A program made the translations under genes and the position numbers. Below, one piece after another: positions 1 to 10,972 of a stretch of DNA of 64,000 nt (position 1 is its first letter; the number at the start of each line of letters is the position of its first letter). Origin of the DNA: Galeopsis tetrahit (Eukaryota; Streptophyta; Magnoliopsida; Lamiales; Lamiaceae); NCBI GenBank assembly GCA_963675135.1, contig OY776124.1:22442066-22506065 (forward strand). Direction: 5' to 3'. The notes beneath the pieces are model-generated. The model searched no databases. It saw nothing but the letters and a program-made list of their open reading frames with translations, and was not told where the DNA came from.

Positions 1-1785
1 AAGAGTTAACCATTACCAATTCACATTCGTTCTTAGGTTGTTGTTTTCTATAACTCGTTTATAGTGCCATTTAACCTCGAAAATACCAAAATGAAGTGTT
101 TTGTAGGATTGCTTGGTGACCAAGCAAACTTTATGTTTTCTTTATTTTGCAGAAAATCACATACATTAGTGCTCAAAAACTCTATAATTTATCCCACTAT
201 AATGTTGAAGTGCACTTTCATCGATTCACTCATTCTCTCTTTTTGAAAAGTTTCACGAGTTGCAAAAGAGTTGACCATTCATTACCAATTCACATTCGTT
301 CTAGGGTTGTTGTTTTTATAACACGTTTATAGTGCCATTTAACCTTGAAACTACCAAAATGAAGTATTTTCTAGGATTGCTTAGTGACCAACCAAACTTT
401 ATGTTTTCTTTATTTTGCGGAAAATCACATTCGTTAGTGCTCAAAAACTCTATAGTTTATCCCACTATAATGTGGAAGTGCACTTTCATCTATTCACTCA
501 TTCTCTGCTTTTGAAAAGATTCACGAGTTGCAAAAGAGTTAACCCTTCATTACCAATTCCCATTCGTTCTAGGGTTGTTGTTTTCTATAACTCTTTCATA
601 GTGCCTTTTTACCTCTAAAATACCAAAATGAAGTGTTTTTTAGGATTGCTTGGTGACCAAGCAAACTTTATGTTTTCTTTATTTTGTGGAAAATCACATT
701 CGTTAGTGCTAAAAAACTCTATAGTTTATCCCACTATAATGTGAAAGTGCACTTTCTCCGATTCACTCATTCTCTCTTTTTGAAAAGTTTCACTAATTGC
801 AAAAGAGTTAACCATTACCAATTCACATTCGTTCTAAGGTTGTTGTTTTCTATAACTCGTTTAGAGTGCCATTTAACCTTGAAAATACCAAAATGAAGTG
901 TTTTGTAGGATTGCTTGGTGACCAAGCAAACTTTATGTTTTCTTTATTTTGCGGAAAATCACATACATCAGTGCTCAAAAAATCTATAGTTTATCCCACT
1001 ATAATGTTGAAGTGAACTTTCATCGATTCACTAATTCTCCTGTTTTGAAAAGTTTCACGAGTTGCAAAAGAGTTGACCATTCATTACTAATTCACATTCG
1101 TTCTAGGGTGGTTGTTTTTTATAACATGTTTATAGAGCCATTTAACCTCGAAAAGACCAAAATGAAGTATTTTCTAGGATTGTTAGTGAGCAAGCAAACT
1201 TTATGTTTTCTTTATTTTGCGGAAAATCACATTCGTTAGTGTTCGAAAACGCTATAGTTTATCCCACTATAATGTGGAAGTGCATTTTATTGATTCACTC
1301 ATTCTCTGTTTTTGAAAAGATTCACGAGTTGCAAAAGAGTTAACCATTCAATACCAATTCACATTCGTTCTAGGCATTTTACCTCTAAAATACCAAAATG
1401 AAGTGTTTTTTAGGATTGCTTGGTGACCAAGCAAACTTTATGTTTTCTTTATGTTGCGGAAAATCACATACATTAGTGCTCAAAAACTCTATAGTTTATC
1501 CCACTATAATGTGGAAGTGCACTTTCTCCGATTCACTCATTCTCTCTTTTTGAAAAGTTTCACTAATTGCAAAAGAGTTAAACCATTACCAATTCACATT
1601 CGTTCTTAGGTTGTTGTTTTCTATAACTCGCTTATAGTGCCATTTAACCTCGAAAATACCAAAATGAAGTGTTTTGTAGGATTGCTTGGTGACCAAGCAA
1701 ACTTTATGTTTTCTTTATTTTGCAGAAAATCACATACATTAGTGCTCAAAAACTCTATAGTTTATCCCACTATAATGTTGAAGTG
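1..1785. repeat. Tandem satellite array, left block (~268-bp monomer)
   Basis: About 6.7 head-to-tail copies of an AT-rich ~268-bp monomer. The same landmarks recur every 267-269 bp: CTTGGTGACCAAG or the variant CTTAGTGACCAAG, then a TTTATGTTTTC run, then TATCCCACTATAATG, then CACATTCGTTCTA. One monomer near 1374 lacks roughly 30 bp. Short open frames of 60-96 codons repeat with the monomer and have no coding logic of their own. The array stops at 1785 inside a monomer, and exactly the same monomer continues at 37968, so an inserted retrotransposon split it. A tandem satellite is seen directly; whether it is centromeric, subtelomeric or interstitial cannot be told from sequence. Confidence 0.97.
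1781..1785. repeat. Target site duplication AAGTG, left copy
   Basis: AAGTG lies immediately left of the LTR start TGTTGG and is repeated at 37968-37972 after the other LTR end CCAACA. Removing 1786-37967 plus one copy restores a normal satellite monomer. This is the 5-bp duplication expected of a Copia integrase. Confidence 0.95.
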
Positions 1786-3392
1786 TGTTGGTCCTTGGTG
1801 GAGTATAACACAAGTGTATGGGGGGGGGGAATGCACTTGTGTATGCAAATTCTTTTCTTTTTGACAAATTGGTCTTATCAGGCAAGTTGTCTCACAACTG
1901 GCCTGAGTGTGAACTTTGATAGATACTTGTCCTACTGATTACTATTGAGTGATCAGTTGGCTAAATATCTAAAAGAGTTACTTAGTGCGGAATGTGGTTG
2001 GCCTTTGATTAGAGAAATACTCCAAGTTAATTTCTGAAAATACAGGTTATCAGGGACTTTGTCCAAAACAGATTTTCTTACTTACTGAGTTATGATTCTT
2101 TAAAATATGTTTGAATGAAGTGAAGTTAAGAATGCAGTAAGTAAATGAGACACAAGTTTATAGTGGTTCAGAGACTCAAGCTCCTACATCCAATTTCCCT
2201 GATTGAACAGGATAATTCCTTCTCAATGGAATTAGCTTGTTTTATAGTGCCAAGGTGCACTGATCAACAACACTCTCTTAGTGTTTTGATCCCTAGGATA
2301 ACTTGAGTCCTAGTGCTCAATCTCTCTGAGTTAAGACTGTGTTTCACACTAACAGTCCTTAACTCCTCACTTCTACAACAAACTCTCTCTTCACTTAATG
2401 AGATAAGGGTTTGAGGTTTGGTTCCAACTAGTAGAGCTATCCTTTACAATGAGAACAGATGTAAAGGCTTAGGATATCTCAATGCTAAGCTAGGATGTTT
2501 ACAAAGATTGGCTTAGCTGACTTGAAGTGATTCAGGAAACTTGGAATTCTAGAGAACAGCTTGGTTTCCTTTTGAATGCTTGATGATAGTTTGATAGCTT
2601 GTAGTTGGATATTGAATTCCTTTGATCACTTCTGTATTTATAGGCAAATTGAACAACTAACCGTTGGAGGGATTAGCAATTCAAATATGTCTATTTGCAG
2701 CACCATTGAAACGGCTATGAAGCTTGGCATCCTTTTATCCACTGTGTAAAAGGGGTCTTCAATGGTTGCTTCAATGAATGTGTTGACTTCTGAAAAATGC
2801 GGCTGAAAAGACTTGTGTCAGTTTCCAATTTTGCACATTGTCCTATGTTGATTTGTGGCAAACCTTACACTCAACCAACGGCCAGATGGGACAAGTTCCC
2901 TGAACATTCTTGCTGCAGTTTTAGAATGTTCCAACATTCATTCAATGCTTCATTCTTTAATGCTCTAAGTCTTTAATGCTTGGTTCAGGCATGATTGGAA
3001 ATAAATGCTTCATTGAATGTGTCTTCTGTAAGCTTTTGACATTCAATTCTCTTGATCATTTGTACTTCAACTGTCTTGATCTTTTGCATTTATGTACACA
3101 GCTTTATTGTTCTTGATCTCTTCAGCTTAGTTGTCCATTTGATCAGCTAGTCTAGAATGGATCAGCAATTTTGTCCTATAGACCTATCAAGCTGCCTAAC
3201 ATTCCAGCTTTGGACAACTATCCTGAACTCTAAAGTCTCATAACATTTCTGAGATTTTAACTTAAGCATTTTACACACTCAAGTGTTCTGAGACAAACTT
3301 GCCTGAACAATAACTTGAGCATATCTCAACTAATTTGTACATCATCAATCAGGGGTTTTGGTATCTAGATCAAAATCATTTTATTCCCAACA
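1786..3392 (-). repeat. 3' LTR of Sirevirus A
   Basis: A 1607-bp direct repeat of 36359-37967, bounded by TGTTGG and CCAACA. Small differences from the 5' LTR include a 10-G versus 12-G tract and scattered single substitutions. On the element's sense strand it carries a TATA box (2632-2644) and a perfect MSA-type MYB site (2658-2668), which matter functionally in the 5' LTR copy. Confidence 0.95.
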
Positions 3393-3406
3393 ATTTCCCC
3401 CTTTTT
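3393..3406 (-). other. Polypurine tract of Sirevirus A
   Basis: The sense (minus) strand reads AAAAAGGGGGAAAT directly before the 3' LTR start TGTTGGG. This is the plus-strand DNA priming site. A near copy of it lies inside the third ORF at 25995-26010. Confidence 0.85.
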
Positions 3407-3467
3407 GATGATGCCAAAACCTATTACAAAGGGACCTTGACTAAAACTAAATATAACCTTTAGGATG

Positions 3468-3470
3468 AAT
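3468..3470. repeat. Target site duplication AAT of the CACTA element, left copy
   Basis: AAT precedes CACTACAAAAAAAATGG and is found again at 24641-24643 after TTTTTTTTGTAGTG. CACTA (En/Spm) transposons make 3-bp duplications. Confidence 0.85.
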
Positions 3471-3659
3471 CACTACAAAAAAAATGGCTTTTAGTGACAA
3501 CTTTTTTTGTCACTAAATCTTTGAATATTGTCACTAAAAATAGTTAGTGACAATTTTTGTGTTTGTGGCTATAAATCGTGTGGCTAAAAGATTAGTGGCG
3601 AAAATGTCTTAAACATCACTGTATGTCATATTTTTAGTCACGTACATATTTTGTCACCA

Positions 3660-3990
3660 AACCTTATTTTATAGTCACATATCCGTTTTGTCACTGTTAC
3701 ATGATTTAGTTGCATTTCCTTGTTGTCACTGTAACTCAGTGTTTTAGTCACATATGTTTATTGCCACTATAACTCAGTGTTTTAGTCACATATGTTTATT
3801 GTCACTATAACTCAGTGATTTAGTCACATATGTTTATTGTCACTATAACTCAGTGTTTTAGTCATATATATTTATTGTCACTATAACTCAGTGTTTTAGT
3901 CACATATGTTCATTGTCACTATAACTCAATGTTTTTAGTCTCATATCTTTGTTGTCACTATTAATGCTCAATAGTTTAGTCACATTTGTT
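3660..3990. repeat. CACTA left subterminal tandem repeats (38-bp unit)
   Basis: About seven copies of a 38-bp unit built around TAGTCACATATG and TTGTCACTATAACTCAGTG. The words TAGTCA recur at 3745, 3783, 3821 and 3859. Arrays like this next to CACTA termini are the usual binding sites of the TnpA-type protein. The remainder of 3471-4680 is AT-rich with no gene visible. Confidence 0.8.
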
Positions 3991-4689
3991 CATTGACACT
4001 AAAATAAATAGTATAGTTACAAAATTATTATGTCGTTTTTAGTCATGACTAATTATTATCACAAAATATAACGTTTATGTTACCATATAATTATCACTAA
4101 AGGCTAAAAAAATCATCACAATTTATGTTTTAATATTGATATTTTAAATAAATTCAATATAAATAATAATATTTAATAAAAGTATTTTAACTATAGTCAC
4201 ACTGTGTTATCACTAAAACCTAAAAATCTGTAAATATTATATTAATATTAATTTGATTAAAATGTATTTCTATATAGTTCTGTGAGTTAGTGACAATATT
4301 TTTTTACAATGTTTTTATACTTATAAAATAATCTATTTATACTTATAAAATAATCTATTTATGTATTGAAAATAAAATATTACAAATTGAAAGTAAAACT
4401 TGTGATTAAACATAAACAAGGAATACAAAAGTGCAAATTTAAAATACATCAATAATTAAAACAAAAATGTTAATCACATAAAATAAACTAATAAATTAAA
4501 ATTAAATGTCTAAAATAAATTACATAACATAAATATTAAATAAATCATCAAGTTGATAAATTGTAAAAATATAAATTTCTAATGAGAATTTTTATTTAAA
4601 AAAAATAATATCAAATTAATGATGAATCACACCAATAATTACTTACACCAGAAGATGGAATGAGATTTATTTGATTTAGTGCATGATAG

Positions 4690-5550
4690 ATTTCAGGAAT
4701 TTTGGCTTTTTAAGGACTCCAAACAGTAAAGTCATCTATGTGTTCTTTGTCTCAATGCTTCCATCTCTTCTTTGTCTTGTTCAAGCCACTTAGTCGTATT
4801 CACACTTGGCGAGGAAGGCTGGGGAATTGAATTGAAGGGGTATGAATATTAAATTGAAACTAATAAATAAATTAAATTGTGTAAAAAATATTTGCCTTAA
4901 TAATCTCAACAAACCTCACAATTTTTATTATTTATTATTTAGTTTAGAAAAATATATCCCTTCCATTATCTTCAAACTAACGTTTTCCCAGAAATTAACA
5001 GGCATGACCAATTTTGCAATAAAAATAATCACTTTCTAATGTTTCTAATGAGGAGATTGGTACCTTATAAGCATCACTTTCAAAATAATTGGTCAATAGC
5101 CCCCAATCATCATCACTTACTCCAATGGGACGCTCTTTCTTGGTAAGATAATGCTTATGTAATTTCACTCGATAACTTCTATACTAACGATTCAACTGTC
5201 CATAAACTACCTTTGAGAAACGATAATCATCTTTAGATTGAATTTTTGCTATATATTGTAAAATATAAGTCAGCACATATTACCTAATGTGAAAACCCCC
5301 AGTATTAAGAAATTAGTATATATACCTTTATTCCAAGCCATAACTTTCTTTTTATGTCACATGGGATGTCCTTCCATTGTGTATATTGAAGGGCGGGTAC
5401 ATGTTAAGAAGGACACAACTTCAGTTTTAAAGTATTTAGCATTTTCACCCAATTCCGATGTGGATGAATAATGACGCCTTCCAACTCCACGTCTCTTTCT
5501 TCTGAAATTCCAGTTGTCTTCCCACTTCCATTTCTTTGAGATATCCCTAA
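4690..5550 (-). pseudogene. Remnant of a Transposase_24-like (En/Spm-associated) protein gene
   Basis: The minus strand gives short frames, broken by stops and shifts, that resemble the plant Transposase_24 family found with CACTA elements. From N to C they include GENAKYFKTEVV near 5440, YRSYRVKLHKHYLTKK near 5150, WGLLTNYFESDAYK near 5080, and KWLEQDKEEMEALRQRTH near 4780. The right arm of the palindrome carries a second, inverted copy of the first part. No full-length frame survives. The family call rests on remembered family patterns, not on a search. Confidence 0.5.
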
Positions 5551-6147
5551 ATCAAAATTGTAAATTAAAATTGTAAATATATATGTTAATTAAAGCATAG
5601 AAATGCATAAATTAAATTGCATTAAAAATACTAATTAACACATATAATTAAAGAAAATGGAAAAGTCACTTCATCGATCCGTAAATGAACACAACTAGTA
5701 TTGTATCCCATAATAAAAAATAGTTACCTTAAATTAAATGAGAGGTTTCCTGCGTTTGAAGAGATACTGAAAATACACCATTGATTCACTTTAAGAAGAA
5801 AAGGACAAAAACTATATAATTCAATTTGTTCATATCTAACCATTCTTGTAAAGACACGAATATAAATTTCTAATTGAAAATAATTTTAATATTGTGGAGG
5901 AAATTTAAGAGATATTGTGGAGGGAAATAAAAATTTAATATTTGATACAATTGGCGGGAGAATTTGAGGTTCAGTTGCAGAGATGGGGAGGGGGAGTTTG
6001 AGGTGGGACGTGCAGGACTATTGGTATGAATGGGGAGGAGTTTGAGGTGGGAGTGGGGGGATTTCTTGATTTTTTTATTTAAATAATAAAAATTTGAAAA
6101 ATCCTATAAAATATTAACAAAAAAACCTTAAATTTAGAATTTATTTA

Positions 6148-7321
6148 GGGTTAATTGTAAAAAAAATCACAACCTTTGATTCAGTTGCAATTTAATCTAA
6201 ACCTTTGAAGTATTGCAATTTAAATCACCAACTTTAACATTTTTGGCAAATTAGACTTCCGGGCAACACCTTCCTGCCCGAATCTGATGTGGCAATTCTA
6301 TGTGGCTTTTTGTGATAAAACGACGCCGTTTTATGCAAATAATATTTTTTTAATAAAATCATAATAATAAATGTAATGCCAATTTTAAAAAAACTAAACA
6401 AACAATTAAAATTCCTAAAACAAGAACAAACAACGCTGTTCGTCCTTTTTTTATTCCAGACAGTTTCTCCTCATTTTTACACTCTTCTTTCACCGATTAA
6501 TACTCAGAAGATCCGTATTAATGGTGATCTTTATCGCCTGTATTCTCTGTTACAGCCTCAATTTCATTTTTTCCATTCAAAATTTGGCCCCATTTTCATT
6601 TTCCCTAAATCGAAAACCCTAGGGAGGAAAGAAGAATGATTCTGGGCATGGGTGAGAAGAAGAAGAACACTCAATGACCCGGTTCTTCACAAGCCCGCTC
6701 TGAAAGTTAAACCCGAAGAAATCGGGGGAGGCGGATCCATAAGATTATGGATGATATGGTTTGAAGGTCGTGAGGAAAGCACCTGGGTTGGCCTTGTTGC
6801 AGCTCCTCAAATTGACCTTCCTTTCTGCTTCAGAGTATGACATGTGATGTTTGATAATTGCAGAAACATCAATGAATATTGGTTTTATTCGTCAAATGTT
6901 GGGATATTTTTAACCTTGTAGCTATGAATTTGAATCATACATTTTAGGACTAAATTAATCTTTAGAAAGTTAAACAAAATTAGAGTACTTGATTTTCTGG
7001 AGGATTCACAGGAGTTGTATTTATTTTTCGTCATCGAACATACATTAGCAAAATGCTGAAATCAGTGCCCCAATTATCATTTTGTTAATTTTCGTTGATT
7101 TGGTTGGCAAAATTGAGCTTTTTTTTTAAAAATTTGCATAAAACGGCGTCGTTTTGCAGAAAGCCACATAGGATTGTCACATCAGATTCGGGCAGGAGGG
7201 TGCTGCCCCGAAGTCTAATTTGCAAAAAATGTTAAAGTTGGTGATTTAAATTGCAATACTTCAAAGGTTTAGATTAAATTGCAACTGAATCAAAGGTTAT
7301 GATTTTTTTTGCAATTAACCC
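6148..7321. mobile_element. Mutator-like element 1 (1174 bp, long TIRs)
   Basis: Near-identical terminal inverted repeats of roughly 190 bp (6148-6341 and about 7135-7321) start GGGTTAATTG. They are flanked by a perfect 9-bp target duplication ATTTATTTA (6139-6147 and 7322-7330). The TIRs contain an ACGACGCCGTTTT block. No MuDR transposase is present, so it is non-autonomous. The interior, 6390-7100, is less AT-rich than its surroundings and looks like captured gene sequence. The element is absent from the equivalent place in the right palindrome arm, so it inserted after the palindrome formed. Confidence 0.9.
6400..6900 (+). pseudogene. Possible captured host-gene fragment in Mutator-like element 1
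   Basis: The interior holds a pyrimidine-rich stretch, an AAAACCCTAG word typical of plant 5' leaders (6617-6626), and an ATG at 6648 that soon meets a stop. A second open frame, 6652-6840, encodes 62 residues including NDPVLHKPALKVKPEEIGGG. I do not recognise the parent gene. Base composition and leader-like features suggest Pack-MULE capture, but no homologue is shown. Confidence 0.4.
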
Positions 7322-7482
7322 ATTTATTTAATATTTTAAAACTTTATTAAGGTTTAATCGAATTTATAGATTTTTATTTTTTAATTAGTTTTAAATTTTT
7401 TAAAGTTTTCGGTGATTTTGTTAATATTTTACCGGTTTTATTTAGGTTTCTTTAGATTTTTATTATTAATTTGATTTTTTAA

Positions 7483-9319
7483 GAGGAAATTTTATTTTTA
7501 GTCCTATAAGTTTGAAACATTCCAAAATAAATCCTTTAAGTTTCAACTTTACAAAATACGTCATTTACCTTTCAATTTTTGTCCTTTTTTACATCAATTT
7601 TTATCCTTTATGTTTTGTAGGCATTAAAATTGGTAAAGTTGGTGCCACATATATTTAAAAAAACCACATCATCATGCCACATCACATTATATTAAAAAAA
7701 TAAAGCTAATAACACTCCCAAAATATTCTACACACACCCCATAATTTTAAATACAAAAATAGATGTATATAAAATGACTAAATAGCCCTTATATAAATAA
7801 AGAGAAAAATAATTAAAAAAAAAAATAACATGAAAAATCTGAAAAATATGTAATTAAAATTTAAAAGTATTTAAAAAAAACTAACAAAATCTTTAAAAAT
7901 AATTAATTTACATAAATTAATTAATTTTTTTGAAAAAAATCTTTAAAAATTAAATAGAATCTGAAATTTAAAAAAAAAAATCATCAAAAAAAAATTAAAT
8001 TAAAATTATTGAAAAATTCAATAAAATATTAAAAAAAAGTAAATTAAAAAATCTTACTTGCTTAATAGTCGAGTAAGGTAACAATGCATGATGAACTTAT
8101 ATTAAATTTTTTGGAATTTAGCATATCACTTGTTCTAAATCTATAAGTGCAAACTTTTGAAGAATGCAAAGTGTATTACTGCATCAGTGTTCATCTCATA
8201 CTTATTACTGTGGAACAAATTAGGAAATACATTCTTTTTCGTGGGGGTCTTACTTGGCCACAGCTCATTTCTCTTTTTTTGCTAATTTCTAGCTGAGGTT
8301 CTGGAAGGGCCAATTTCAAGAATTCATGTTGATCTGTTGCAACTTGCAGTAAGAATTCAAGAAAATTAAATTGAAGTAAGATTTTATTTTTTTATTTAAT
8401 TTTCTTAATATTTATTTTTGATTGAGTTGATTTTTATTTCGTTTTTAATTTTATTTAGTTTTTTTTTTTAAATTGAATCATTAATTGATATTTTTAATTT
8501 AATTATTTTATAAATTTTATTTGATTTATTTAATATTTTTAGATTTTATTTGGATTTAATTGATTTTTTCATTCAAATATTTTTTAATATGTAGTTGATT
8601 TTTTTAAATATTTTAAAATTTTATTTAGTTTCTCGTATTATTGAATATTTTTTAAATTTATATTTTTAATCATTTAATTGAATTTTAAATCATATTTTTA
8701 TTTTTTATTCAATTTGTATTTATTTTGAGGGATAAAGGGTAAATTGAAAATAATTAGGGTGTGTTTATTAATAAAAATTGATTTTTAAATTTTAGTGGGG
8801 TGTGTATAACATTGTATTGGGTGTTAGTAGCATCATTCAAAAAAATTATTTGCACCTAGTTATACGTTTCAATTAATAAAGTAAAATAAGATTCACATAA
8901 TTAACATATATAACACCCTATGAATTTGCTTCTGAAATTTATTTTGTTTCATATTTTTTCAAGTTATTTTTTAAATTTATTTTACTCTTTATTTATTTAT
9001 TTATGTAAGAGCTACTTAGTTATTTTATATGGACTATACATTTATTTTTATTTAAAATTATGGGGTGTGTATAGAATATTTTGGGGTGTTATTAGCTCTA
9101 TTTTTTTTAATATAATGTGATGTGGCATGATGATGTGACTTTTTTAAATATATGTGGCATCAACTTTACCAATTTTAATTCCTACAAAACATAAAGGATA
9201 AAAATTGATGTAAAAAAGGACAAGAATTGAAAGGTAAAGGACGTATTTTGTAAAGTTGAAACTTAAAGGATTTATTTTGGAATGTATCAAACTTATAGGA
9301 CTAAAAATAAAATTTCCTC
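7483..9319. mobile_element. Mutator-like element 2 (1837 bp, long TIRs)
   Basis: Terminal inverted repeats starting GAGGAAATTTTATTTTTAGT extend for at least 260 bp from each end. They are flanked by a perfect 9-bp duplication ATTTTTTAA (7474-7482 and 9320-9328). The similarity between the halves continues loosely inward (the GGGGTGTGTATA word recurs at 8800 and 9061). No transposase frame is seen. The centre, 8060-8360, differs in composition from the AT-rich arms and contains an exon-like segment. The element is present only in the left palindrome arm. Confidence 0.9.
8293..8348 (+). pseudogene. Exon-like captured segment in Mutator-like element 2
   Basis: A 56-bp segment is preceded by a pyrimidine-rich tract ending TTTCTAG and followed by a consensus donor GTAAGA. 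One frame reads VLEGPISRIHVDLLQLA without a stop. Intact splice signals on both sides of an open segment suggest a host exon with intron flanks acquired by the element. The source gene is not recognised. Confidence 0.4.
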
Positions 9320-9591
9320 ATTTTTTAACTAATTCTCCTTAAATTTATTTTATTTTTTAATATTTTATTTAGTTTTTACTTTTTTGAAGATTTTTATGTT
9401 CTTAATTAATTTTTTTATTATATATTTTTTAAAATTTGATATTTATTTTTTTAAATATTTTCAGATTTTATTCAGCAAGATTTTTTTTGTTTTTTTTAAG
9501 ATTTTTGTTTTTTAGATTAAGTTTATTTAAATTTTTTTAGGGGTATACTTAATAAATGGTTGTGCTTATATAATTTTGAAGGTGTGAGTAG

Positions 9592-9936
9592 GCCGGTTGT
9601 AACTAAGTCGAGTCAACTCGCGAACTACTCGTGCTCAATTCGGAAAAAGATCAAAAGCGATTTGAATTTAATCGAGTTGATTTGAGTTTCGAGCTACTCG
9701 AGTAGCTACCGAGTTCGAGCTCATAAATACTCGGCTTGAAAAGCTCGTGAGTCTAATCAAGTTTGGACAATATTTATTATTTTATTATTAATTTTGAAAA
9801 CTATATACGTAACCAAGTCGAGCTCGATCTTTAAAATATTAGGCTCGACCGAGTTGAATTTCTAGCTTTGACCTTTGAGTATAACAATCGAGTCGAGTTT
9901 TGAGCTCAGCACTGCTCGGCTCGACTTGACTCATTT
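9592..9936. mobile_element. Possible small insertion rich in CTCGAGC-type words
   Basis: A 345-bp segment, unusually rich in GAGTCGAG/CTCGAGT words, is flanked by a 12-bp direct repeat AGGTGTGAGTAG (9580-9591 and 9937-9948). Its first part is also present inverted at 10580-10700, so it lay inside the palindrome when that formed. The direct repeat is longer than a usual TSD, so the class of element is uncertain. Confidence 0.4.
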
Positions 9937-9948
9937 AGGTGTGAGTAG

Positions 9949-10580
9949 TGGTGATCTTAAATATAATAGAAATATCAACCAAAATACTTTATTATGAATG
10001 ATTAAATATTACAACAAGTGTACAAAATTATATAAAATATGTTATTAGGGTCGAAAATCCAATCAAGGTACTTGATACTCAATTCGAGATCATTCGTTAA
10101 AAGTTCGTTTCAACTCGGTTCAACTTAGATATCAAACAAGTTTAAACGTACATTTCTGTTTGGTATAGTCTAAAACTCGAACTTGATAAGTAAGTACGTC
10201 AAACTACTCAAGCTCGATCCCGACCCTTCATTCTATACAAGCGAACAATACAATTTCAATGATTTTTTGCATTTTTTCGTTGAAATCAGTGATTCCAACA
10301 AAAATACAACTTTTAAAAAAATGGGTGTTGTAATTTTATCAATAGTAAATTCCAACGCTAATTTGAACTACATTATTCAATTGAAATTTTTGTTTTCAAC
10401 TAATATGTGCAATGGAATATTCAACCATGGAAATTATTGAATATAAATTCTTGAAACATTTTTCCATCAAAAAAATTTAGAGAAAAAAGTAAAATTTCTT
10501 TGTATAAGTATATTACAAATTCCTATCAAAGTTAATTATAAAAAAAAACAAAAATTTCTCTATATAGCTATATTACATTC
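9949..10580. other. Loop of the CACTA palindrome
   Basis: Sequence between the two inverted arms. It is AT-rich with a few CTCGA words. One open frame at 10183-10440 (85 codons) has no recognisable features and I do not call it a gene. Confidence 0.5.
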
Positions 10581-10967
10581 ACGAGCAAATAAAACTCGAG
10601 TAGCTCGAAACTCAACTCAACTCGATTAACTTCAAATCGATTTTGATATTTTTTTGAATTGAGCACGAGTAGCTCGCGAGTTGACTCGACTTACCTAAAA
10701 CCACCTACTCACACCTTCAAAATTATATAAGCACAACCATTTATTAAGTATACCCCTAAAACAATTTTTAAATTAATTTACATTAGTAGCACCCCATTTC
10801 ATTCGTGTATATATATACATATATATATAATAATCTCACTTCCTCAAAATAAAATATAATACTTTCCCACTTTTTCCTCCTCTTATTAATGTTCCTAATC
10901 TAAAAAAGAAAAATCTTAAAAAAAACAAAAAAAACTTGCTGAATAAAATCTGAAAATATTTAAAAAA

Positions 10968-10972
10968 TAAAT
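10968..10972. repeat. Target site duplication TAAAT of Sirevirus C, left copy
   Basis: TAAAT stands directly before the LTR start TGTAGATG and again at 21057-21061 after the other LTR end CACTTTCA. Confidence 0.95.

Larger units (their letters stand above)
5384..9700. repeat. Left arm of the CACTA internal palindrome
   Basis: With the two nested Mutator-like elements removed, this arm (about 1.3 kb) matches the reverse complement of 10580-10972 plus 21062-22165. Clear landmarks are the G-rich stretch 5970-6065 opposite the C-rich stretch 21420-21510, the Transposase_24-like segment, and GGGTATACTTAATAAATGG opposite 10738-10757. The two arms have diverged by scattered substitutions and small indels. 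Confidence 0.85.

Noticed and set aside
8920..9120. Hydrophobic 66-codon open frame
   Set aside because: It lies within the AT-rich TIR region of Mutator-like element 2; its Leu/Phe/Ile content follows from T-rich sequence.
10183..10440. 85-codon open frame in the palindrome loop
   Set aside because: No recognisable motif, AT-driven composition and no second copy; not supported as a gene.
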